From Puniceicoccales bacterium (lineage in GTDB: Bacteria; Verrucomicrobiota; Verrucomicrobiia; Opitutales; LL51), in the NCBI GenBank assembly GCA_031267435.1, contig JAIRZB010000002.1, forward strand, positions 1-11,993: a stretch of 11,993 nucleotides of DNA. The letters are read 5' to 3'. The position numbers were made by a program, and so were the translations under genes. Shown piece by piece: positions 1-7,078 of this stretch. Within the stretch, counting starts at the first letter, position 1, and each line of letters opens with the position of its first letter. The notes under the pieces are model-generated. The model searched no databases and was not told the origin of the DNA. It worked only from the letters and a program-made list of their open reading frames with translations.

Positions 1-119
<119 letters not shown>

Positions 120-208
120 TTAGAAAAGTCTGTCCTCTATTTTTCATAATAAAGGAATTACTATATTTTTAGAATTTATTCTGAAGCCGAATAAATCGCA
201 CAAGTAAC

Positions 209-220
209 TTTCAAAGAACA
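209..220 (-). promoter_or_regulatory. boxA-like antitermination site in the rRNA leader
   Basis: The minus strand reads TGTTCTTTGAAAG here, about 90 nt before the 16S 5' end. It closely resembles the boxA element (TGCTCTTTAACA type) bound by NusB-S10 in rRNA leaders, where it prevents premature Rho-dependent termination. Its position in an rRNA leader supports the reading. I did not identify a boxB hairpin. Confidence 0.6.
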
Positions 221-294
221 ACGAAAAAACCTTCCCATCACTCCTCGGAGTAATTCCGAAAGTTCTCTCAAACGTTTCCAACAAAACTGAAGAT

Positions 295-323
295 TAATCT
301 GAAAACTATCTCAACAAAGTCAA
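295..323 (-). promoter_or_regulatory. Candidate proximal rRNA promoter (P2)
   Basis: The minus strand has TTGACT (323-318), a 17-nt spacer, then AGATTA (300-295). The -35 box matches the sigma-70 consensus at five of six positions, but the -10 is poor; ATTAAT at 298-293 would fit better at a 19-nt spacing. A run of six A's ends 3 nt upstream of the -35, as an UP element would. The position, about 175 nt before the 16S end, suits a second tandem rRNA promoter. Confidence 0.38.
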
Positions 324-412
324 GTATTTTTTGAATTCTGTTTCATTTTATCAAAAAGAACCAAAACTCCAAATTTTCATGAAACCGTCTATTGTCGGTG
401 AAACTGAGAACT

Positions 413-469
413 AACATAGAACACATCGGATGATCGTCAAGCACTTTTTTTTATTTTTTTGATTTTTTT
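413..469 (-). promoter_or_regulatory. Candidate distal rRNA promoter (P1) with phased A-tract UP element
   Basis: On the minus strand, TTGACG (440-435) is followed after 16 nt by TATGTT (418-413), a reasonable sigma-70 pair. Directly upstream are three A-tracts: seven A's (469-463), seven A's (460-454) and eight A's (452-445), spaced about 8-9 bp apart. This is typical of curved DNA or an alpha-CTD-binding UP element at strong rRNA promoters. The promoter sits just after the terminator of the preceding gene, so it isolates rRNA transcription from that gene. No start site has been mapped. Confidence 0.55.
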
Positions 470-473
470 GAAT

Positions 474-503
474 AAAAAAAATAGTCCCCATTTCAGGGAC
501 TAT
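474..503 (-). terminator. Intrinsic terminator of the ankyrin-repeat gene
   Basis: ATAGTCCC (481-488) and GGGACTAT (496-503) form a perfect 8-bp stem with a 7-nt loop. On the minus strand the stem is followed by an uninterrupted T-run (complement of 474-480). This is a classical Rho-independent terminator about 62 nt after the stop codon of the ankyrin-repeat gene. There is no T-run on the plus-strand side, so it acts in one direction. It separates that gene from the rRNA promoters immediately downstream. Confidence 0.88.
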
Positions 504-564
504 TGCATCTAAGAACTAACAATTGATATAAATGAACACAAACAATACGAAAAATATCCTAAAA

Positions 565-1692
565 TTATAGAGATTGCGCCTCTTTGGCATCCGAATCGAC
601 ATCTCCCGCATCGACATCTCCCGCATCGTCCGAATCCGAAGTGCGCCCCCCTAATGCGAAATACCCATGCCTAGAAATCTGACACACGGCATGAGGTATA
701 CTGCTCCATCGCGATTGACCATCGGAGGAACTACCGTCATCCTGACCTTCGTCGTCATCCTGACCTTCGTCCTCACCCTGGCCTTCGCCATCATCCTGAC
801 CTTCGCCGTTACCCTGATCAAAATCCTCATTATCGGAATCAAATCCATCCACGAAAATCAAATCCAATGCTCGAATAATCTCACCCACTAGATACTCTCT
901 TGCTTCGGGATCATTGAAGAGTTCCTCGCCATAGCTCTGCCCATGCTTCGTTAGGTAACGCGCAATCCCTAGGCATCCTCCGCGAAGGGCCCTATTTAGC
1001 GGCGATGATCCCGAATCCGTCTCCAGGCCCAGATCTGCGCCATTTCTCTCTAAAAACTTAACCAAGCGCCCATCACCCGATGCAACAGCCTCATGCAGTA
1101 ACGTATGGCCATGCTTTCCATGTTTTTTATTAATCAATTCCGGGTAATCGATAACATACTGTGCCAATGCATGCCTCGCTTCTCGACGATTGCCTTTCTT
1201 GCTAGAAGCAATCAAACCGAAAACGCAACGTGCCTCTTCATCGACAGCCAAACTTACTCCCGTAGAATCCTCCGGATTCGCACTCAAAATCGCCAAATCG
1301 ACTCCCCCTGAATCCAAATCCCCAGCATCTTCCGATGCAACACTCACAACAACCGAGCTTGCTTCGCGAGATTCCCCCACTAAGTACGCTCCTCCTAAAT
1401 CAGCTTCACCTAAGGCCAAACTTTTCAAGTCTTCCGACGCGACAGCCCCAGCAATTAGATCCGCTCCTTCAATCCCTTCCGGACTTACATCCGAAGCATT
1501 AGCGCTTGGAATGTCCGCAACTGCGCCTTCACCCTGTGGCTCCGATTCCGTTACGGACTCCGCGCCATCCACCACTTTCAATGTTTGCGTTGCCACATCT
1601 CGACCTTCATTCGCACGAACATACGACGAAAAAGGCACGCCAAAACATGACAGTAACATTAAAACAATTTCTTTTGTATTTACTTTTCCCAT
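565..1692 (-). CDS. Secreted acidic ankyrin-repeat protein
   Basis: A 375-residue protein I cannot assign to a named family. Residues 1-27 look like a Sec signal peptide: Lys-containing start, hydrophobic IVLMLLSCFGVPF, and a plausible cleavage after Val-Arg-Ala. Residues 30-155 are low-complexity, rich in Ala, Ser, Glu, Asp and Gly, with a loosely repeated pattern (VASED...L, SAN..D). Residues about 195-253 hold two ankyrin-type repeats (GHTLLHEAVASGDGRLVKFL, then SPLNRALRGGCLGIARYL); 171-190 may be a degenerate third. Residues 284-325 and 352-368 are strongly acidic Asp/Glu/Gly/Gln repeats encoded by tandem DNA repeats. Ankyrin repeats mediate protein binding, so a secreted host-directed or periplasmic binding role is inferred, not shown. 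The ATG is preceded by a weak AGGA at 8-11 nt. The gene has its own promoter and terminator, and appears richer in G+C than its surroundings. Confidence 0.8.
   Translation of the reverse strand: MGKVNTKEIVLMLLSCFGVPFSSYVRANEGRDVATQTLKVVDGAESVTESEPQGEGAVADIPSANASDVSPEGIEGADLIAGAVASEDLKSLALGEADLGGAYLVGESREASSVVVSVASEDAGDLDSGGVDLAILSANPEDSTGVSLAVDEEARCVFGLIASSKKGNRREARHALAQYVIDYPELINKKHGKHGHTLLHEAVASGDGRLVKFLERNGADLGLETDSGSSPLNRALRGGCLGIARYLTKHGQSYGEELFNDPEAREYLVGEIIRALDLIFVDGFDSDNEDFDQGNGEGQDDGEGQGEDEGQDDDEGQDDGSSSDGQSRWSSIPHAVCQISRHGYFALGGRTSDSDDAGDVDAGDVDSDAKEAQSL
596..625. repeat. Two exact 15-bp tandem repeats in the ankyrin gene
   Basis: TCGACATCTCCCGCA occurs twice head to tail (596-610 and 611-625). 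On the coding (minus) strand it encodes the repeated Asp-Ala-Gly-Asp-Val of the C-terminal acidic tail. The unit length is a multiple of three, so copy-number change would keep the reading frame. Confidence 0.85.
739..819. repeat. 18-bp tandem repeats (about 4.5 copies) in the ankyrin gene
   Basis: Units begin at 739, 757, 775 and 793, with a partial copy at 811. The consensus is close to ATCCTGACCTTCGTCGTC, with a few substitutions between copies. In the encoded protein this gives a six-residue acidic repeat built on Glu-Gly-Gln-Asp-Asp (about residues 294-320). The repeat keeps frame, so slippage would lengthen or shorten the acidic linker without breaking the gene. Confidence 0.85.
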
Positions 1693-1722
1693 GACAAAAT
1701 CCTATCCAATAAATTACGGTTA

Positions 1723-1761
1723 ATAAAAAATCAAATCTCAGAATAAAGTCAATTCTTTTTT
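1723..1761 (-). promoter_or_regulatory. Candidate promoter of the ankyrin-repeat gene
   Basis: The minus strand reads six A's (1761-1756), GAA, TTGACT (1752-1747), an 18-nt spacer, then TTTTAT (1728-1723). Transcription would begin near 1716, about 24 nt before the ATG at 1692. The -35 and the start of the spacer resemble the proximal rRNA promoter candidate: both read TTGACTTT, one base, TT, then GAGAT a few bases on. This suggests strong, growth-linked expression, as an inference. Confidence 0.45.
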
Positions 1762-2135
1762 ACCGGAATACAATTTCCATCAAAAACCCTTTTCTTTTTT
1801 ATTAGCTTTTAGTCAAAACAGCTCAAATGAGTGTGGAGAGTCCATATGGCAAACAAAGCTTTTTAATGAATTTTTCATTAGCATAAAAGATCCAAAAGAT
1901 GGATAGAATAACTCCTACTATAACATTTATGAAATAAGGGGAATTATTTTATTGATTGATCCCAGGAAACAATACCTTCTATAAATGGTAAGTTGTCTCC
2001 TCATTGGGAAAATTAAGTATCACCAAAACGAATGCTAAGCATCAAAATACGTTGCCCTTATTTTCTACCTAATATATAGGGCAAAAGCACTAATAAATCT
2101 ATTTTCCAACGCTGTCCCATCGAAACGCAGAAAAG
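1762..2135. other. Spacer of about 370 bp without a recognisable gene
   Basis: I find no supportable ORF, tRNA or known riboswitch. It holds a perfect 7-bp hairpin, TAATGAA/TTCATTA with a TTT loop (1864-1880), with no T-run on the minus strand. There is also a 7-bp inverted repeat TTGCCCT/AGGGCAA (2052-2084) with a long loop, and a short ATGCT/AGCAT dyad (2031-2041). Any of these could be part of a 3' end for the HU gene, but none looks like a standard terminator. Confidence 0.5.
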
Positions 2136-2444
2136 CTATAAAATTTCCTTCAACTTAGCTCCCGCCTTAAATTTAATACTCTTCGATGCCTCGATTTGAA
2201 TTTTATCGCCCGTACGCGGATTAACTCCCGTTCGTTCACTACGCTTAGATACGGAAAATACCCCAAAACCTACAATCTGCACAATTTCATCCTTTTGAAG
2301 GCCATTAGCAATGGCTTCCAACACAACACGGAGCGCTTCTTCTGCGGATGCTTTTGTAATCCTACGTCTCGGTGAATCATCGCAACGCGAATCATCCCTA
2401 TTCAACAAACCGTATACCTCATCAACTAATTCTGACTTATTCAT
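2136..2444 (-). CDS. hup: HU/IHF-family DNA-binding protein
   Basis: A 102-residue member of the bacterial histone-like HU/IHF family, which bends and compacts DNA as a dimer in the nucleoid. Family marks are the N-terminal helix MNKSELVDEVYGLL, the core VQIVGFGVFSVSKR, the beta-arm tip RTGVNPRTGDKIQI with the intercalating-proline Asn-Pro-Arg-Thr-Gly motif, and the C-terminal SIKFKAGAKLKEIL. Typical HU is about 90 residues. The extra length is a basic/acidic insertion between the first two helices (about residues 16-29, NRDDSRCDDSPRRR), where other HUs have a short turn. Which subtype (HU or IHF-like) cannot be fixed from sequence. A TTGACA lies 42 nt before the start (2491-2486 on the minus strand), but the A/T-rich -10 candidate is too close, so I do not call a promoter. 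Confidence 0.92.
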   Translation of the reverse strand: MNKSELVDEVYGLLNRDDSRCDDSPRRRITKASAEEALRVVLEAIANGLQKDEIVQIVGFGVFSVSKRSERTGVNPRTGDKIQIEASKSIKFKAGAKLKEIL

Positions 2445-2694
2445 TATCGTACAAGTGGGAAAAAGCGATAATAAACATACTTCGATGTCAACATTCTATT
2501 TCCATTTACACCAAAAATTATAATTATCTTACATTTAATAAAATTTCTTGCATTTCAAATAAATATCTTTCACAAATTTGCTTGCAGTGATTTTAGGACT
2601 GAACAATGTATGATATGCATGGAAAGTATAGAATGGCCATAGTGGCTATATAAACCGAAATGATTGCAATTATTATTTTTATTGTTAAAATATT

Positions 2695-3528
2695 ATGGTA
2701 GAAAAAGAAATAAATCAGTTAAAGCGAGGGCGTGTTCTCGGCAAAGTCCGCGAACCCAAAAAGATTCCCATCGTGGGCGAAGTTACAGATTCAGCAAGCG
2801 TCCTTAAGGATAGTATCGCGAAAAAACATCCCCAGTATACCTCCGGAAATCACATACCTTCTCAGAGTCTTTCAATCGAAAAAACAACGACAGTTGATAT
2901 GATTAATGAAGTATCAACTCCATTCGAAACGCGTTCCGAATCGCATGATTGTTCCATCGCAAAACAAAAGAAAGATTACCGCAATCCACGTAATAATTCA
3001 TCTGGACATCGCCCGACACGCTCAACGCAACATGAAGAATTGGATCCAATAGAGGAATTCAGCGATAATACGCATTACTCCTCCGATACCCATTCCAAAC
3101 GAAAATCAGGACATCCCTCAAGACATGATGGTTCACATAATCATGATCGAACTCCTCATTTTCAGAATCATTCGCATGATTGCTGCGGAAAAGAAACCGG
3201 CCATTGCAAAGAATCCTATACGCAGGCCAATTCAGATTATCTTTCCCAAAATAATCGTACCGATGGTCGATTATCTAACGCAGCAAAATGCTTCCGAAAG
3301 GATTACGGAGATGGCGAAACTTACGATAGGCAATGTCCGAAAGAATCAAAATGTGGAATCAAATGCCTTTGGAACAAGATCCTAACTTTCTTAGGGCTAA
3401 AAACAGCAACTAGTAACAAACATATTAGAATGACTGACGGCCATAGCAGAAGACGTCAATTGAATCAAAGTAAGGAAGTGAATCGACATTCAAATGGCCA
3501 AGGTAATAGAAGAAATAGAAATTACTAA
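2695..3528 (+). CDS. Hydrophilic His/Cys/Arg-rich protein of unknown function upstream of murA
   Basis: A 277-residue protein I do not recognise. It has no signal peptide and is almost entirely hydrophilic and probably disordered. Residues 1-30 are basic (KRGRVLGKVREPKKIPIVG). Residues about 126-171 are rich in His, Ser and Asp and include HDCCGKETGHC, and further Cys lie at about 199, 214, 220 and 224, so metal binding is possible but unproven. The only hydrophobic stretch is CLWNKILTFLGL (224-235), which could form an amphipathic helix for membrane or protein contact. The C-terminus is Arg/Asn-rich (NRRNRNY), like RNA-binding tails. It ends 44 bp before murA on the same strand, so the two may be co-transcribed. 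No Shine-Dalgarno is seen before the ATG. The frame is open throughout and no other frame competes, which supports it being real. Confidence 0.7.
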   Translation: MVEKEINQLKRGRVLGKVREPKKIPIVGEVTDSASVLKDSIAKKHPQYTSGNHIPSQSLSIEKTTTVDMINEVSTPFETRSESHDCSIAKQKKDYRNPRNNSSGHRPTRSTQHEELDPIEEFSDNTHYSSDTHSKRKSGHPSRHDGSHNHDRTPHFQNHSHDCCGKETGHCKESYTQANSDYLSQNNRTDGRLSNAAKCFRKDYGDGETYDRQCPKESKCGIKCLWNKILTFLGLKTATSNKHIRMTDGHSRRRQLNQSKEVNRHSNGQGNRRNRNY

Positions 3529-3572
3529 CGCTTTTGGACGAAAAGCATGATAAAACTTTTAAATTATTTCAT

Positions 3573-4844
3573 ATGTATAGCAAAATTCTCGGAGGGAACG
3601 GCTTGAAAGGGAAAATACCAATCGGTGGTTCTAAAAATGCCTGCCTTCCGATAATTGCTGCCACATTATTAACGTCGGAAACTTGCATATTGCACAATGT
3701 TCCCATACTAACGGATACTTTGCACTTGCTAGAAATTGTACGCTCCCTAGGTGCTGACGTTCTGCGCCTGGAAGAACATTCGTGGTCCATTACGGCAAAG
3801 GAAATTTCTTCCCATGTTGCACAAAAATCCGTTGGACAGCTTCGAGCTTCGGTCTGCCTGATGGGAGCTTTATTGGGGCGTAAGAAACAAGCGGTTGTTG
3901 CCATGCCAGGGGGATGTAATTTGGGCGAACGCCCCATAGATCTTCACCTATACGCCTTTGCCTCCCTGGGCACAACGGCCAAAATAGCCAACAACTATGT
4001 TTATCTCTCGGCCAACAACTTAACCGGAACAACATTTTCAATGGAAGGACCGCATGGGCCTACGGTAACAGGAACCTCAAATGCAATTATGGCAGCCGTC
4101 TGTGCGCGAGGAATAACGGTCATCCAATGCGCAGCGACCGAACCAGAAGTGGAAGATCTTTGCCATTTTCTTACACAAATGGGAGCAAAAATCCACGGCA
4201 TTGGTACTTCAGTACTCACTATCAAGGGGATTGACAGACTCCATGGCACAGAGTTTACAATTCAGCCGGACCGCATTGAAGCTGGAACATTGATTATTCT
4301 AGGCCTCCTTTGCGGTCATTCCATCGAGCTCATCAATGCCCCAAAATCATTCTTACAAACGGCACTTCGCGGTTTTTTTGCGGCACACAAAGATTTTAAA
4401 CGATACTTTCATTGGAATGGCGATACCCTATTGGTATCTCAAGCGCATAACCTATCGCCATTTGCTATCTCGGCCACGCCACATCCTGGATTTCCCACGG
4501 ATCTGCAACCGCAAATTACAGTATTAGCTTCCCAAATTGCAGGGAAAAGTCGAATTCGTGATACGGTATTCCCGGAACGCTTTAGGCATGTTCCAATGTT
4601 GAAACGTTTTGGCATGAGCATCGAACAATCAAATGACATGGCCTATGTTTACGGAAAAACGGAATTGCAAGGAACACAAGTAACGGCAATGGATTTACGC
4701 GCAGGAGCTGCACTGTATATCGCAGGACTAGTCGCAAATGGCGAAACGCTAATTTTTGGATTAGAACACATTGATCGAGGCTATGAACATTTCGAAGCCA
4801 AGCTGCAAGCAATCGGAGCAACGATTGAGCGCTTCCCAATTTAG
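3573..4844 (+). CDS. murA: UDP-N-acetylglucosamine 1-carboxyvinyltransferase
   Basis: MurA transfers enolpyruvate from phosphoenolpyruvate to UDP-GlcNAc, the first committed step of peptidoglycan synthesis in the cytoplasm. Read from the ATG at 3573 it has 423 residues, near the usual 419. Visible marks are GGSKNACLPII with the conserved Lys-Asn pair (21-22), PGGCNLGERPIDLH with the PEP-binding cysteine at residue 115 exactly as in E. coli, TVTGTSNAIMAA, the FPTDLQPQ segment containing the catalytic aspartate, and LRAGAALYIAGL...HIDRGYEHFE near the C-terminus. The frame is open upstream to a TTG at 3534, but those 13 extra residues do not resemble the family and no ribosome-binding site is evident for either. 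The Cys, rather than Asp, predicts fosfomycin sensitivity. Other dcw genes (ddl, ftsQ) lie about 5 kb away. Confidence 0.96.
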   Translation: MYSKILGGNGLKGKIPIGGSKNACLPIIAATLLTSETCILHNVPILTDTLHLLEIVRSLGADVLRLEEHSWSITAKEISSHVAQKSVGQLRASVCLMGALLGRKKQAVVAMPGGCNLGERPIDLHLYAFASLGTTAKIANNYVYLSANNLTGTTFSMEGPHGPTVTGTSNAIMAAVCARGITVIQCAATEPEVEDLCHFLTQMGAKIHGIGTSVLTIKGIDRLHGTEFTIQPDRIEAGTLIILGLLCGHSIELINAPKSFLQTALRGFFAAHKDFKRYFHWNGDTLLVSQAHNLSPFAISATPHPGFPTDLQPQITVLASQIAGKSRIRDTVFPERFRHVPMLKRFGMSIEQSNDMAYVYGKTELQGTQVTAMDLRAGAALYIAGLVANGETLIFGLEHIDRGYEHFEAKLQAIGATIERFPI

Positions 4845-5145
4845 CCGCACTACGGCAGGAATCGATCCTCCACTCCCCTCCCAGATAAATCATTCACCGG
4901 GTATTCGTCCGAAATATAACACAAAAGAAAATCCCGAAAAATAATTACTGATTTTTCACTAAAAAATTCGCAGAAGGTTCCCTAGTGGCCGCTCATCCTT
5001 TAAAAATATACATTTCCTAGAAAAAATATATCGAATCTATCTCCAATTTAAACTGATAATTTATCTTGAAAATAATTCTTCGGCACAGGGATCAAGAAAA
5101 CAGCTTGCATCATTTTTTTTGATAACATTGTACGGTTATATGTTA
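4845..5145. other. Spacer of 300 bp between murA and ferritin, G-rich tract on the minus strand
   Basis: No gene is visible. Just after murA a pyrimidine-rich stretch (4867-4882) gives GGGAGGGGAGTGGAGG on the minus strand, unusual in this AT-rich context. A short GCCG/CGGC dyad at 4845-4857 lacks a following T-run, so no terminator is called. The rest is AT-rich with no clear -35/-10 pair for the ferritin gene. Confidence 0.45.
5123..5145. promoter_or_regulatory. Inverted repeat touching the ferritin start codon
   Basis: TAACAT (5123-5128) and ATGTTA (5140-5145) form a dyad with an 11-nt gap and end exactly at the ATG at 5146. It could be an operator for a repressor (for example an iron regulator) or a weak RNA hairpin next to the start. 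It does not match the standard Fur box well, and AT-rich dyads arise by chance. Confidence 0.25.
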
Positions 5146-5634
5146 ATGGATCAAAAACTACTCGATCTTTTCCAAGAACAAATCAATAAGGAATTTAATT
5201 CTGCGTATAAATATCTCGGAATGGCGGCATATTTCCAAACAACTCCATTCCATGGTTTTGCAACTTGGATGCGTCACCAGACCCAAGAAGAACTTGAGCA
5301 CGGAATGAAGCTTTTCGACTATGTTCATAGTCGTGGTCATTGCGTTGAACTACTCCCCATTGCTTCAACACCCACGCAATATGCTTCCGCTTTTGAGGTT
5401 TTTAACGGTGCGTTGGCCCATGAACAATTCATTACCCGCTCAATTAATGAAATGTACCGTGTAGCCCTTGAAGCCAAGGATTATGCTGCGCAAATCTTAC
5501 TGCAATGGTACATCAAAGAACAAGTTGAAGAGGAAAAACAAGTTCAAGAAATTATCGATCAATTTGAATTCGCCGGAGATAATATGGGGAATATTATCGC
5601 AATTGACCACGAAGCAGGAAAAAGGCGCAACTAA
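5146..5634 (+). CDS. ftnA: Non-haem ferritin (iron storage)
   Basis: A bacterial ferritin subunit that oxidises Fe(II) and stores Fe(III) in a 24-subunit cytoplasmic shell. Read from the ATG at 5146 it has 162 residues, close to E. coli FtnA (165). The ferroxidase ligands are visible: Glu16 (EFNSAYKYL), Glu49 and His52 (EELEHGMKLFDY), Glu93 (AHEQFIT) and Gln126 with the following Glu cluster (LQWYIKEQVEEEKQ). There is no haem-binding methionine pattern of bacterioferritin that I can identify. Alternative starts at 5140 (ATG) or 5119 (TTG) would add a non-conserved extension. No Shine-Dalgarno precedes it. trkA begins 8 bp downstream, so the two are probably one transcript. In an anaerobe this protein would also buffer iron and peroxide, which is inference. 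Confidence 0.94.
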   Translation: MDQKLLDLFQEQINKEFNSAYKYLGMAAYFQTTPFHGFATWMRHQTQEELEHGMKLFDYVHSRGHCVELLPIASTPTQYASAFEVFNGALAHEQFITRSINEMYRVALEAKDYAAQILLQWYIKEQVEEEKQVQEIIDQFEFAGDNMGNIIAIDHEAGKRRN

Positions 5635-5642
5635 TACGGTCA

Positions 5643-7004
5643 ATGAATGTCTTTATTCTCGGCGCAGGAGTTATCGGCTCGTTTTTATGCGAAAAATTTG
5701 GATTAATCCATGATATTACGGTAATTGACAAAGATCCCGACGTTGCCCAAAGCGTTAGCAGTGCATATAATGTACGCGTTCTTTGCCATCAGGGATGTTC
5801 TGCAAAAGTTCTAGCTGAGGCCAATATTCAAAAATGCGATTGTTTTATTGCAATGACGAGCGATGATCGCTCTAATATCCTTTCCTGCTCCATCGCCAAG
5901 GCAATGGGCGCTAAAATGGCCATTGCCCGCGCAAGTGACAGAACATATACCGATAACGCTTTTCTTAATTATCAATTACATTTCGGAATTGATCTGTTTA
6001 TTAATCCGGAAGCATTATGCGCTCTGGAATTTGCCAAAGAAATTCGCAATCCGGAACGCGTAGCCATCGAACATTTCTCCAACGGGATGATCGAAGTCCA
6101 ACAGGTAGCCGTTAGCGCTGCTTCGCGATTGGTAGGGAGAACATTACAAGAAATAAAATTCGATCCACACATACGCATTGGTTGCCTATATCGCGGCGAT
6201 CGCTACGAATTCGCAACTTCCCAAACGCAGCTTATGGTTGGCGATTTAGTTACACTCATCGGGCCTAGTACAATCGTTAACGCGGAAAAAAAACGCCTTT
6301 CTCCAGAGCGATTCAAGGCTACGCAAAATATCACGATTTTCGGAGGCGAGGAAACGGCTATTGTATTCGCTAAACTTCTCTTTAATGGCCGATTCAATCT
6401 CCGCGTCATTGAGAGTAACTTAAAAAAATGTAAGGCTTTAGCGGAGCAATTTCCAGAAATTACCGTTATCCATGGCAATGCAACCTCCATTGGATTACAA
6501 CATGAAGAACAAATTGGTCTAGCGGATTATTTCGTTGCGTGTACGTCATGTGATGAAGAAAATATTCTTTCCGCACTACAAGCCAGCTATCTCGGAGCCA
6601 AAAACATTATGTTCATTATTAATCGGGGCGACTATGAACGCATGCTTCAGGATATTAATTACAAATTGGGTATTCGCAAATTTGTTTCGCCACGCATTGC
6701 AACCTATCTTGAGTTGCTTCCCTACCTATCGGGGAAAAAATGCTGGGAAATTTCTTCTTTCAACGACGGCTTCGGCTGTTTTATTCAAATTGAAGTGGAT
6801 TCTCGAAGCCCATGCATTGGTCAAACGTTACGCGAAATTCCATGGCCACAGGGAGCCGTAGCGGTGGCATTATGCCACAATTTCGAAACAAAAGTACCCT
6901 CCGCAGACGATACCGTTCAAGGTGGAGACCGCATGATTGTTGTAACTCCAACGGAAAAGCAACAACAGCTTGAAGAGTTATTCCTGTGCAAAAAAAATTC
7001 ATAG
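5643..7004 (+). CDS. trkA: Trk potassium uptake system NAD-binding regulatory protein TrkA
   Basis: TrkA is the cytoplasmic gating subunit of the TrkH/TrkG potassium channel; it binds NAD(H) or ATP/ADP. At 453 residues it has the full double architecture. The first RCK_N Rossmann fold carries VFILGAGVIG (1-12) with the acidic Asp29 at the end of the second strand, and is followed by a first TrkA_C domain (about 145-215). The second RCK_N starts at about 228 (ITIFGGEETA, Glu257), followed by a second TrkA_C to the end. The second glycine motif is degenerate (GGEETA rather than GxGxxG), as is common in the second half of TrkA proteins. The membrane partner TrkH is not in this window. It follows ferritin by 8 bp; the functional link is unclear. 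tsaB converges from the other strand 74 bp downstream, and I see no strong terminator between them. Confidence 0.95.
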   Translation: MNVFILGAGVIGSFLCEKFGLIHDITVIDKDPDVAQSVSSAYNVRVLCHQGCSAKVLAEANIQKCDCFIAMTSDDRSNILSCSIAKAMGAKMAIARASDRTYTDNAFLNYQLHFGIDLFINPEALCALEFAKEIRNPERVAIEHFSNGMIEVQQVAVSAASRLVGRTLQEIKFDPHIRIGCLYRGDRYEFATSQTQLMVGDLVTLIGPSTIVNAEKKRLSPERFKATQNITIFGGEETAIVFAKLLFNGRFNLRVIESNLKKCKALAEQFPEITVIHGNATSIGLQHEEQIGLADYFVACTSCDEENILSALQASYLGAKNIMFIINRGDYERMLQDINYKLGIRKFVSPRIATYLELLPYLSGKKCWEISSFNDGFGCFIQIEVDSRSPCIGQTLREIPWPQGAVAVALCHNFETKVPSADDTVQGGDRMIVVTPTEKQQQLEELFLCKKNS

Positions 7005-7078
7005 TTTCCACCATAATTGATTTCCCTGGTCCTTCGAAAAATTTTCCGAGTAAGCAGTGCGATGTCCACTAAATAAAA

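Noticed and set aside
445..469. Plus-strand T-runs as a plus-strand terminator
   Set aside because: No plus-strand gene lies upstream and no good hairpin precedes the T-runs; they are better explained as A-tracts of the minus-strand rRNA promoter.
596..819. Possible CRISPR array from the direct repeats
   Set aside because: The repeats are contiguous without spacers, in frame and inside a coding region, so they are protein-coding tandem repeats.
1190..1723. A 177-codon plus-strand frame opposite the ankyrin gene
   Set aside because: It is the antisense shadow of a gene with repetitive, G+C-richer codons. The minus-strand frame has the signal peptide, ankyrin repeats, promoter and terminator.
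2052..2084. TTGCCCT/AGGGCAA inverted repeat as terminator of the HU gene
   Set aside because: The loop is 19 nt long and no T-run follows on the minus strand.
3534..3572. Upstream TTG start for murA
   Set aside because: The 13 extra residues do not look like MurA, and starting at the ATG at 3573 puts the catalytic cysteine at residue 115 as in E. coli.
5119..5145. Upstream TTG or ATG starts for ferritin
   Set aside because: The added residues are not part of the ferritin fold; MDQKLLDLFQEQINKEFN at 5146 matches the usual N-terminal helix and length.
7005..7078. Shared terminator between convergent trkA and tsaB
   Set aside because: Only a weak CGAAAAA/TTTTCCG pairing is visible, with no proper stem and T-run.
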